A stretch of 64,000 nt of DNA, taken from the NCBI GenBank assembly GCA_965234545.1, contig OZ248348.1:496001-560000 (forward strand), read 5' to 3'. How positions within the stretch are numbered: the stretch's first letter is position 1; each line of letters begins with the position of its first letter. Under the pieces are notes generated by a model. That model had not been told where the DNA came from, ran no database searches, and worked only from the letters and a program-made list of their open reading frames with translations. The position numbers and the translations under genes were made by a program. The DNA is from Methylotenera sp965234545 (GTDB taxonomy: Bacteria > Pseudomonadota > Gammaproteobacteria > Burkholderiales > Methylophilaceae). This document shows, in pieces, positions 26,632 through 34,112 of this stretch.

Positions 26632-28365
26632 TTATAGGTCCTCCGCTAAAATCATTTCAGACAAGCCCTTGCCATTTTGTATCATGGGGAACACGTTCTC
26701 TTTTTGATCGGTAATAAAATCCATGAACACAAAACGCGACTTCATGGCGAATGCTTCTTTTAGGGCTGCTTCCACGTCACCTGGTTTAGTGATTTGCATG
26801 CCGACATGGCCGTAAGCCTCGGCGAGCTTGACGAAGTTAGGTAAGCTGTCCATGTAAGATTCGGAGTAGCGGTTCTCATAGAAAAACTCTTGCCATTGAC
26901 GCACCATGCCTAAATAACGGTTATTCAGCATGATGACTTTAATCGGCAAGTGGTATTGCGCGCAGGTTGAAAGCTCCTGGATGTTCATTTGTATGCTGCC
27001 CTCGCCGGTCACGCAGGCTACTTGTGCGTTTGGATGAGCAAACTGCACACCCATGGCGTAGGGCAGGCCGACGCCCATGGTGCCTAAGCCGCCGGAATTA
27101 ATCCAGCGGCGTGGTTGGTCAAACTTATAATACTGTGCCGCCCACATTTGATGCTGACCGACGTCAGAGGTAACAAATGCCTCACCTTTAGTCACTTCAT
27201 GCAATTTTTGAATCACGTATTGCGGTTTGATGAATTCGTCACTTTGGGCAAAATTCATGCATTCTTTAGCGCGCCAAGTCTGAATCTGTTGGAACCAAGC
27301 ATTGAGGGCAGCGGTATTTTGTTGCGGTTTTTCCGTTGCGATGAGTTCGTTCATGTCGGCCAATACGGACTTGACGTCACCGACGATGGGCACGTCAATT
27401 TTCACCCTTTTTGATATGGATGCGGGGTCAATGTCTATATGGATAATGGTACGTGGCTTGGATAAAAAGTCGACGGTATTGCCAATTACCCTATCATCAA
27501 AGCGCGCACCAACCGCAAGCAATACGTCGCATTCTTGCATGGCCATGTTGGCCTCGTAAGTGCCGTGCATGCCTAGCATGCCTAAAAACTTTTTATCGGA
27601 AGCGGGGAAGCCACCTAAACCCATTAGGGTGCTGGTGATAGGCAAGCCTAGCGCTTGTATCAATTTGATCAAATGCTCAGCCGCATCACCAAGCACAACG
27701 CCGCCACCGGAATAGACCATGGGGCGCTTGGCTTCGCTTAATAATTTCAAGGCTTTTTTGATTTGACCTAAATGCCCTTTGGTTACCGGATTGTAAGAGC
27801 GCATTTGCACCGTTGCAGGGTAGTCAAATTGACACAGGTCGGCCGTGATGTCCTTGGGGATGTCTACTAGGACAGGGCCTGGCCTGCCACTGGATGCAAC
27901 GTAGAAGGCTTTCTTCATGGTGGCGGCGATGTCTTTGACGTCTTTAACCAAAAAGTTGTGTTTGACGCACGGACGAGTAATGCCAACGGTGTCGCATTCT
28001 TGGAAAGCATCTTCGCCTATAGCGTAAGTCGGTACTTGGCCGCTGATGATGACCATGGGGATGGAGTCCATGTAAGCCGTTGCAATGCCAGTAACGGCAT
28101 TGGTTGCGCCTGGACCGGATGTAACCAGCGCAACGCCTACTTTGCCTGTTGAACGCGAATAGGCGTCGGCAGCATGAAGCGCGGCTTGTTCATGACGAAC
28201 CAAGATGTGCTTGAATTTATCTTGGTGAAAAATCGCGTCGTAAATATGCAAGACGGCGCCACCTGGGTAGCCAAATACAAATTCAACCTGTTCTTCATGC
28301 AGGCAGCGTATTAAAATTTCTGCGCCGGTAATCTTTTTAGAACTTTTTTCCATGCTTTTGCCCAT
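26632..28365 (-). CDS. ilvB: Acetolactate synthase large (catalytic) subunit
   Basis: A 577-residue ThDP enzyme. The catalytic glutamate lies in LVRHEQAALHAADAY (about residue 59). The FAD and substrate domain follows, and the ThDP/Mg motif GEGSIQMNIQELSTCAQYHLP.. is near 455. It condenses two pyruvates, or pyruvate with 2-oxobutyrate. The start could also be the ATG four codons in (28353); neither has a strong ribosome site. It heads the ilvB-ilvH-ilvC operon, which has a good promoter at 28462-28490. Confidence 0.95.
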   Translation of the reverse strand: MGKSMEKSSKKITGAEILIRCLHEEQVEFVFGYPGGAVLHIYDAIFHQDKFKHILVRHEQAALHAADAYSRSTGKVGVALVTSGPGATNAVTGIATAYMDSIPMVIISGQVPTYAIGEDAFQECDTVGITRPCVKHNFLVKDVKDIAATMKKAFYVASSGRPGPVLVDIPKDITADLCQFDYPATVQMRSYNPVTKGHLGQIKKALKLLSEAKRPMVYSGGGVVLGDAAEHLIKLIQALGLPITSTLMGLGGFPASDKKFLGMLGMHGTYEANMAMQECDVLLAVGARFDDRVIGNTVDFLSKPRTIIHIDIDPASISKRVKIDVPIVGDVKSVLADMNELIATEKPQQNTAALNAWFQQIQTWRAKECMNFAQSDEFIKPQYVIQKLHEVTKGEAFVTSDVGQHQMWAAQYYKFDQPRRWINSGGLGTMGVGLPYAMGVQFAHPNAQVACVTGEGSIQMNIQELSTCAQYHLPIKVIMLNNRYLGMVRQWQEFFYENRYSESYMDSLPNFVKLAEAYGHVGMQITKPGDVEAALKEAFAMKSRFVFMDFITDQKENVFPMIQNGKGLSEMILAEDL

Positions 28366-28393
28366 GTTTTTTTTTGCTTCGGTTATTCTGTCC

Positions 28394-28431
28394 GCGCTAA
28401 ATTAGCGTTTGTTTTTATTCGGTTTTAGCGC
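28394..28431 (-). promoter_or_regulatory. Leader of ilv operon with two alternative hairpins
   Basis: GCGCTAAA (28394-28401) can pair with TTTAGCGC (28424-28431). Alternatively, CGCTAA/TTAGCG can fold locally at 28395-28407. The two folds exclude each other. No leader peptide rich in branched-chain codons and no U-tract was found, so classical attenuation is not supported. Confidence 0.35.
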
Positions 28432-28461
28432 GTTTTTTATCTATTTATACACCAACCCTAT

Positions 28462-28490
28462 ACCATAACGGTTTGAGCCTATTTGGTCAA
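28462..28490 (-). promoter_or_regulatory. Sigma-70 promoter of ilvBHC
   Basis: On the minus strand a TTGACC -35 (28485-28490), a 17-base spacer and a TATGGT -10 (28462-28467) predict a start near 28455 and a leader of about 90 bases. It lies between the nadC stop and ilvB. Confidence 0.65.
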
Positions 28491-28555
28491 GGACGGCGGC
28501 GCTTGGATAGGCGATTTATAGGCTGTTGGATGGCTTAATGGTGTTTAAGCATGGC

Positions 28556-29431
28556 TTAGCCATGAAAGCGCATGGATAAATCCACGGCCTCTAGGTTTTT
28601 TGTAATGGCGCCTATGGAGATGCGATCGACTCCGGTTAGCGCGATCTCTCTGACGTTTTCCAAGCCTATGCCGCCTGAGGCCTCAAGAATAGCCGGCTCA
28701 GACGATTCCTGATTGAGCTTAACGGCGGCCCGCAATTGGTCAAGATTGAAGTTGTCCAATAAAATGCTGCTGGCGCCAGCTTGCAAGGCTTGCGCTAGTT
28801 GGCTTAAGTTTTCAACTTCTATTTGTATGCTTTTATTGCTGTTTAAAGCTAAGGCTTGCTTAAGGATAGCGGCTATGCTGCCGGCTGCGGCTATGTGGTT
28901 TTCTTTGATTAATATGCCGTCGTATAAGGCTAAGCGCTGATTTTTTCCGCCGCCAATGGTCACGGCGTATTTTTGCGCCCACCTTAAATTTGGTATGGTT
29001 TTGCGCGTGTCTAAAATTTGGCTTTTGCTGCCGGCTACGGCTTTAACGTAGTGACGGGTTTGGGTGGCGGTAGCGGATAATGTTTGCAGAAAATTCAGTG
29101 CGCAACGCTCTGCCGTTAAAATGGATCTGGCTAGGCCAGATATTTCGCATAAAACCTGTTCCGCCTTAACCTCAGCACCTTCCTCTACTAGCCAATCAAT
29201 TTTTACATTTGCGTCTATTTCACTAAAGCAGGCGTTGACCCAGTCTATGCCACAAATGACCGCTGTTTCACGCGCAATAATGCTGGCTTTGGCGGTTTGC
29301 GCGTATGGCACCAGTTGTGCCGTTAAATCCCCTGAGCCGACATCTTCTGCGATAGCGGATTGCACTTGTTGCTTGATGGATGCCATCAGTTCGCTGCTTG
29401 GCATAGAAGGGTGACTTGAATAAGCAATCAT
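28556..29431 (-). CDS. nadC: Nicotinate-nucleotide pyrophosphorylase (carboxylating)
   Basis: A 291-residue quinolinate phosphoribosyltransferase of de novo NAD synthesis. The family marks are EDVGSGDLTAQLVP near residue 34, ERCALNFLQTLSATAT near 110, DTRKTIPNLRWAQKYAV near 139, and KENHI with the following IEVEN. The C-terminal ASGGIGLENV loop binds phosphate. The length is standard. It is a single gene; nadA and nadB are not in the window. Internal ATGs near 29404 are alternative starts. Confidence 0.96.
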   Translation of the reverse strand: MIAYSSHPSMPSSELMASIKQQVQSAIAEDVGSGDLTAQLVPYAQTAKASIIARETAVICGIDWVNACFSEIDANVKIDWLVEEGAEVKAEQVLCEISGLARSILTAERCALNFLQTLSATATQTRHYVKAVAGSKSQILDTRKTIPNLRWAQKYAVTIGGGKNQRLALYDGILIKENHIAAAGSIAAILKQALALNSNKSIQIEVENLSQLAQALQAGASSILLDNFNLDQLRAAVKLNQESSEPAILEASGGIGLENVREIALTGVDRISIGAITKNLEAVDLSMRFHG

Positions 29432-29460
29432 GGTTTTCAGGGTGTTTCTTCAAAAAAATG

Positions 29461-29509
29461 AGCAAGCCAAAAATTGGCTTAGCCAAATATTGACCAAGCT
29501 AGGCTTGCT
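29461..29509. repeat. Nested inverted repeats between nadC and the GST gene
   Basis: AGCAAGCC (29461-29468) faces GGCTTGCT (29502-29509). Inside lie AGCCAA-AAA-TTGGCT (29465-29479) and the overlapping TTGGCT-T-AGCCAA (29474-29486). The region is upstream of both divergent genes and may be an operator or a small dispersed palindrome. Confidence 0.5.
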
Positions 29510-29512
29510 ATA

Positions 29513-29541
29513 TTAAAGGGTGACGCTGTTTGCATTATAAT
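29513..29541 (+). promoter_or_regulatory. Candidate promoter of the GST gene
   Basis: TATAAT at 29536-29541 sits inside the palindrome GCATTATAATGC. A weak TTAAAG lies 17 bases upstream. The predicted start is about 35 bases before the ATG. Confidence 0.4.
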
Positions 29542-29582
29542 GCCAGGTCAGACAATTTTTACACTACAGGCCAAGCAACAGC

Positions 29583-30197
29583 ATGAAACTCTTGTATACC
29601 ATTAATAGCCCTTATGCCCGTAAGGTTCGTATCGTTGCCATAGAAAAAGGCCAGTCGCTGGACATGCAACAAGTAGTGTTAGCAGACCCGGATTGCCCGG
29701 TAAAACAATACAACCCATTGGCTAAAGTGCCGGTGTTGATTTTGCATGACGGCAGCAGTCTCTATGATTCCAGGGTGATTGTTGAGTATTTGGATGATTG
29801 CTCGGCCTCGAATAAATTGATTCCGCAAGCCGCCTTAAGCAAAATAAGCGTGCGTCGCTGGGAGGCCTTGGCCGATGGAGTATGCGATGCGGCAGTGGCC
29901 ATCATGCTGGAACAGCGTAAAGCCGAAGCAGCTCAGGATGCGGCATGGATGACTAAGCAAATGGACAAAGTCAGCCGCGGTTTAACCGCGTTGAACGACG
30001 ACTTGGCTGATCGTAACTGGTGTGTAGACGATGCATTCAGCTTGGCAGACATCGCCGTGGGTTGCATGCTGGCTTATGTCACCATGCGCTTTGCTAAGCA
30101 AATCGACCTCGCCGCGCAATACCCCAATTTACATCGCATGCATCTGCGCTTGCAAGCACGCCCGTCTTTTGCTGGCAGTGAGCCTAGTCCGTATTAG
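29583..30197 (+). CDS. Glutathione S-transferase family protein
   Basis: A 204-residue soluble protein. The N-terminal thioredoxin-like domain (1-80) shows the NSPYARKVRIVAIEKG start and the glutathione-binding VPVLILHDGSSLYDSRVIVEYLDD segment. The helical C-terminal domain includes FSLADIAVGCMLAYV. The serine near the N-terminus (NSPYARK) is the likely thiol-activating residue of the beta-class-like group. The substrate is unknown. It converges on mnmA with a 6-base gap. Confidence 0.9.
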   Translation: MKLLYTINSPYARKVRIVAIEKGQSLDMQQVVLADPDCPVKQYNPLAKVPVLILHDGSSLYDSRVIVEYLDDCSASNKLIPQAALSKISVRRWEALADGVCDAAVAIMLEQRKAEAAQDAAWMTKQMDKVSRGLTALNDDLADRNWCVDDAFSLADIAVGCMLAYVTMRFAKQIDLAAQYPNLHRMHLRLQARPSFAGSEPSPY

Positions 30198-30203
30198 TCC
30201 AAC

Positions 30204-31319
30204 TTAAGCAGGCGTGGCGCCGGTAATGATACCGCCGCCGAGGCAGACATTGCTCTCATAAACCACAGCCGATTGCCCTGGGGTGACGGCCCATTGGTTT
30301 TGCCCAAATTTGATTTCCACTTCGTCCGCGCTTAAGCGCTCTATCTCGCAAGGTGCATCGGCTTGACGGTAACGGGTTTTGGCACCGTACACCCAGTTCC
30401 GTTCAGGCGCTTCCGGGTCTATCCAGCTTAATTGCTTGGCAAGCAAGCCGTCGCTTAGTAATAAAGGGTGGTCATGCCCTTGAACGACGGTTAATACGTT
30501 ATTTTCCATGTCTTTGCCAGCGACAAACCACGGCTCGCCGTTGCTATCACGACTGCCACCTATTTTTAAGCCTTGGCGTTGGCCTAAGGTGTAATACATG
30601 AGCCCGTCGTGGCGCCCGACCAGTTTGCCTTCGGCGGTTTTGATGTCGCCTGGTTGGCGCGGTAAATATTGGCTAAGAAAAGCTTGGAAAGGCCGTTCGC
30701 CTATAAAGCAAATGCCGGTGGAATCTTTTTTGTCGGCGTTAATTAAACCTGCCTGACGGGCCATTTCCCGCACTTCGCGTTTTAGCAAAGCGCCCAGTGG
30801 GAACAAGGTCTTGCTGAGTTGAGCTTGATTGAGTCTATATAAAAAATAACTTTGGTCTTTGCTGCCGTCATCGGCTTTTAATAATTGAAATAAGCCTGGT
30901 TTAAGCGGGTTTTCTCTCACTTTTGCGTAGTGGCCAGTGGCAATTAAATCGGCACCCAAACCCATGGCGTGGTCTAAAAACGCTTTAAATTTTATTTCTG
31001 CGTTACATAGAATATCTGGATTGGGCGTGCGCCCCGCTTGGTATTCGCTTAAAAAATTAGCGAACACGCGATCTTTATACTCGGTACTAAAGTTAACCGC
31101 CTCGATGTCTATGCCAATTTTATCGGCGACGGCGACGGCATCGAGCAGGTCTTGCTTGCTGGAGCAGTATTCATCGGTGTCGTCGTCTTCCCAGTTTTTC
31201 ATGAACAGACCGGTTACTTCATAACCCTGCTGTTTTAGCAGCAAGGCCGTTACCGATGAGTCGACGCCACCAGACAGACCCACTACTACTTTTTTCTTTT
31301 GCTGTTTATTTAGATTCAT
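30204..31319 (-). CDS. mnmA: tRNA-specific 2-thiouridylase MnmA
   Basis: A 371-residue enzyme that thiolates U34 of tRNA-Lys, -Glu and -Gln. The PP-loop VVGLSGGVDSSVTALLL is near residue 12. The catalytic cysteine pair lies in NPDILCNAEIKF (near 106) and STGICFIGER (near 203). The C-terminal beta-barrel domain ends in VCLGGGIITG. The sulfur comes from the Tus relay. The length is standard. It may be co-transcribed with the Nudix gene 44 bases upstream. Confidence 0.97.
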   Translation of the reverse strand: MNLNKQQKKKVVVGLSGGVDSSVTALLLKQQGYEVTGLFMKNWEDDDTDEYCSSKQDLLDAVAVADKIGIDIEAVNFSTEYKDRVFANFLSEYQAGRTPNPDILCNAEIKFKAFLDHAMGLGADLIATGHYAKVRENPLKPGLFQLLKADDGSKDQSYFLYRLNQAQLSKTLFPLGALLKREVREMARQAGLINADKKDSTGICFIGERPFQAFLSQYLPRQPGDIKTAEGKLVGRHDGLMYYTLGQRQGLKIGGSRDSNGEPWFVAGKDMENNVLTVVQGHDHPLLLSDGLLAKQLSWIDPEAPERNWVYGAKTRYRQADAPCEIERLSADEVEIKFGQNQWAVTPGQSAVVYESNVCLGGGIITGATPA

Positions 31320-31363
31320 CTTGTGTCTTTAGCTGTTGTAAGCGCTTAGCTTGTTGCTAGCAC

Positions 31364-31807
31364 TTATAAATGCGTGATGGTGTCCAGTGGGTAGCGTTTG
31401 CCAGCCAAATAATCTTCCACGCATTTTAAAACTTGCGGACTACGCATCAGCATGGCTTGTTCGCGCATTTCTTCTACCGTCATCCATACGCTGCGAACGA
31501 TGCCTTCATCCAGCGCTTGAGTCGGTTGATGATGGCTGACACGCCCTATGTAAGCGAAACGCAAATAGGTGCTGTCGTTGTGTTCGTGTTTCCAATGGTA
31601 AATGCCAAGTAGGGCCTCAGGGTGAAAGGTGTAGGCGGTTTCTTCCATGGTTTCTCGTACCACCGCGGCTAGCAAACTTTCGTTGTCTTCTAAGTGGCCA
31701 GCGGGTTGGTTGTAACGATTGCCGCGATCGGTTTCTTCCTCGACCAGTAAAAATTTACCTTGATCTTCTACAATTGCCGCGACCGTGGCATGGGGCATCC
31801 ATTGCAT
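31364..31807 (-). CDS. nudJ: Nudix hydrolase, NudJ-like phosphatase
   Basis: A 147-residue Nudix protein. The N-terminal PHATVAAIVEDQGKFLLVEEE and NQPAGHLEDNESLLAAVVRETMEETAY match the NudJ group (HMP-PP and nucleoside triphosphate phosphatase). The final glycine of the standard Nudix box is Ala here, which is common in this group. The location upstream of mnmA resembles the E. coli nudJ-mnmA order, which supports the name. Confidence 0.88.
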   Translation of the reverse strand: MQWMPHATVAAIVEDQGKFLLVEEETDRGNRYNQPAGHLEDNESLLAAVVRETMEETAYTFHPEALLGIYHWKHEHNDSTYLRFAYIGRVSHHQPTQALDEGIVRSVWMTVEEMREQAMLMRSPQVLKCVEDYLAGKRYPLDTITHL

Positions 31808-31983
31808 AATAGGCTGTGTGTTCGTTAAAGATTGCTTATTTTAACTCAAACTAAGGCCATGCATGCATTTGTCCACTTAAGCCTGGCCTTAATCTGTTTT
31901 ATCTGCAAGCCACATAAAATAGTCACAGATAGCGCTAAAGCTTTGTTAAGATTGCGCTTTAATGCATACACGGACTTAGCAGT

Positions 31984-32592
31984 GTGAATAACAAGGCAGC
32001 AATCAATACTGGCAACACTCTATACTTGGCGTCGCGCAGCCCACGTCGGGTTGAGCTTCTAAGTCAGTTAGGCTGGGGCTGTGTTATCAAACCCGCCGAT
32101 ATCGATGAGACCCCGCTTGCAGACGAACAGGCCGCGGCTTATGTGCAAAGGTTGGCGGAACAAAAAGCCTTAGCCACTGCCTGCTTGCTAGGCTCAGCAG
32201 ATGGCGCGCAGGCAATATTGGCGGCCGATACCACGGTGGCGATGGGTACCCAGTTGTTAGGTAAACCAGCGGACGAGGCCGATGCGCGAGCAATGTTGGC
32301 CGGTTTGTCTGGCAGCGTGCATCAGGTGCATACGGCCGTGGCATTGCTATTTAATCAGAAAATTGAATTGGCCTACTCTTGCACCCATGTTGAAATGATG
32401 GGCTTGTCGGCGGTGCAAATCGACGCTTATTTAGCCAGTGGCGAATGGCAAGATAAAGCCGGCGGCTATGGCATACAGGGCTTAGCGGCGGCTTGGATTA
32501 AGCGTATAGAAGGCAGTTATTCTGGGGTGATGGGTTTGCCTTTGTACGAAACAGCCGCATTGTTGCGTGGGCAAGGCTTAAGTGTGCTGTAG
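31984..32592 (+). CDS. maf: Maf-family nucleoside triphosphate pyrophosphatase (dTTP/UTP type)
   Basis: A 202-residue house-cleaning enzyme. The N-terminal LASRSPRRVELLSQLG, the ADTTVAMG loop near residue 80 and the GGYGIQGLAA segment near 160 are the Maf signatures. The ASRSPRR and GYGIQG forms fit the YhdE (dTTP/UTP) subgroup more than YceF. The start is GTG at 31984; no strong ribosome site was seen. It is followed by rng, the usual maf-rng pair. Confidence 0.92.
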   Translation: MNNKAAINTGNTLYLASRSPRRVELLSQLGWGCVIKPADIDETPLADEQAAAYVQRLAEQKALATACLLGSADGAQAILAADTTVAMGTQLLGKPADEADARAMLAGLSGSVHQVHTAVALLFNQKIELAYSCTHVEMMGLSAVQIDAYLASGEWQDKAGGYGIQGLAAAWIKRIEGSYSGVMGLPLYETAALLRGQGLSVL

Positions 32593-32654
32593 ACTTAAGC
32601 GTTAAATCGCTTTTCCGTTTTGATGCAGATGAATTAAATTAAAAGAGAAGTCAA

Positions 32655-34106
32655 TTGAGCGAAGAGATATTAATTAATGTAACGCCACAAGAGACGCGTA
32701 TTGCCATGATGGAGAATGGCGTGGTGCAGGAATTGCAAATTGAACGCAGTTCCTCGCTGGGCTTGGTTGGCAACGTCTACCGTGGTGTGGTGTGTCGGGT
32801 ATTGCCAGGCATGCAGTCTGCATTTGTGGAAATAGGCCTGCAGCGGGCGGCATTCTTGCATGCCGGCGATATCTTTGAATGCGGCCAGTCCGAAACGCAG
32901 TTGCCTATCCAATCGGTGTTGCATGAAGGTCAGTCTTTAATGGTGCAAGTCATCAAAGAGCCGATAGGCACCAAGGGTGCTAGGTTGACCACGCAAATTA
33001 GCATAGCCGGCCGATTTTTGGTGTATCTGCCACAACAAGAGCACATAGGCGTGTCGCAGCGCATAGAGGATGAGGCGGAGCGCGAGCAATTGAAACAGCG
33101 CTTGCTCGGATTGTTGCCAGAGCAGCGTGTCGGTGGCTACATCATACGCACCATGTCTGAAACCGCGACCGATTTAGAGTTGTTGGCTGACATAGATTAT
33201 TTAACTAAAACTTGGCAGCACATCCTGGCTAAAAGCACCGCCGTGCCAGATCGCACCTTGATATTTCAGGATTTGAATTTGCCCATGCGGGTGCTACGCG
33301 ATGTCTTGTCTGCAGAAACGGCAATGGTCCGCATCGACTCCAGTGAAACGTATCAAAAATTAGTCGACTTTGCTAATTTATACGCCCTGGCGGCATTGAA
33401 TAAATTGGTGCATTACCAAGGTGAGCGGCCCTTATTCGATTTGTACAGCATAGAGCAGGAAATTGAAAAAGCCATGTCGCGCAAGGTCGAGTTGAAATCT
33501 GGCGGCTATTTAATTTTCGATCAAACGGAAGCTTTAACCACGGTAGACGTCAATACCGGTAGCTTTGTCAGTGGCAAGAACCTGTCTGACACCATTTTCA
33601 AAACCAATTTAGAAGCGGCCCAATCCATTGCTAGGCAATTGCGATTACGCAATTTAGGCGGCATCATCATCATCGATTTTATTGATATGGATGAAGACAG
33701 CCAGCGCGAAGCCGTATTGGTCGAGTTGCAAAAAGCCGTGGCGCGTGATCGTGCGCGCACCGGCGTGAATGGATTTACGCCTTTGGGTTTGGTTGAAATG
33801 ACGCGTAAGCGCACGCGTGAAAGCTTGGCGCACGTGCTCTGTGAGACCTGTGCCAGTTGCAAAGGGCGCGGCGAATTAAAGACTGCTCAAACCGTTTGCT
33901 ACGAGATATTACGCGAGTTGCTAAGGGAGGCGCGGCAGTTTAATGCCAGAGAACTTAGGGTGCTGGCGGCGCCTAAAGTCATAGACATGCTGCTGGATGA
34001 AGAGTCGCAAAGTTTGGCCAATTTATCCGACTTTATCGGCAAGCAGATTTCCTTGCAGGTGGAAGCCAATTACAGTCAAGAATCGTTTGATATTATTTTG
34101 ATGTAA
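32655..34106 (+). CDS. rng: Ribonuclease G
   Basis: A 483-residue RNase E/G family endonuclease that matures the 5' end of 16S rRNA and decays some mRNAs. The S1 domain (about 35-120) contains VYRGVVCRVLPGMQSAFVEIG. The catalytic Mg aspartates lie in TTVDVNTGSFVSG (near 297) and IIDFIDMDED (near 340). The zinc-link CETCASCKGRG (near 398) joins dimers. It has no long RNase E scaffold tail. The start is TTG at 32655 behind AAAAGAGAAG. It converges on the dynamin gene. Confidence 0.95.
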   Translation: MSEEILINVTPQETRIAMMENGVVQELQIERSSSLGLVGNVYRGVVCRVLPGMQSAFVEIGLQRAAFLHAGDIFECGQSETQLPIQSVLHEGQSLMVQVIKEPIGTKGARLTTQISIAGRFLVYLPQQEHIGVSQRIEDEAEREQLKQRLLGLLPEQRVGGYIIRTMSETATDLELLADIDYLTKTWQHILAKSTAVPDRTLIFQDLNLPMRVLRDVLSAETAMVRIDSSETYQKLVDFANLYALAALNKLVHYQGERPLFDLYSIEQEIEKAMSRKVELKSGGYLIFDQTEALTTVDVNTGSFVSGKNLSDTIFKTNLEAAQSIARQLRLRNLGGIIIIDFIDMDEDSQREAVLVELQKAVARDRARTGVNGFTPLGLVEMTRKRTRESLAHVLCETCASCKGRGELKTAQTVCYEILRELLREARQFNARELRVLAAPKVIDMLLDEESQSLANLSDFIGKQISLQVEANYSQESFDIILM

Positions 34107-34112
34107 GGACGC

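Noticed and set aside
28366..28455. Classical ilv attenuator
   Set aside because: No leader peptide with runs of Ile, Val or Leu codons and no terminator U-tract in the leader.
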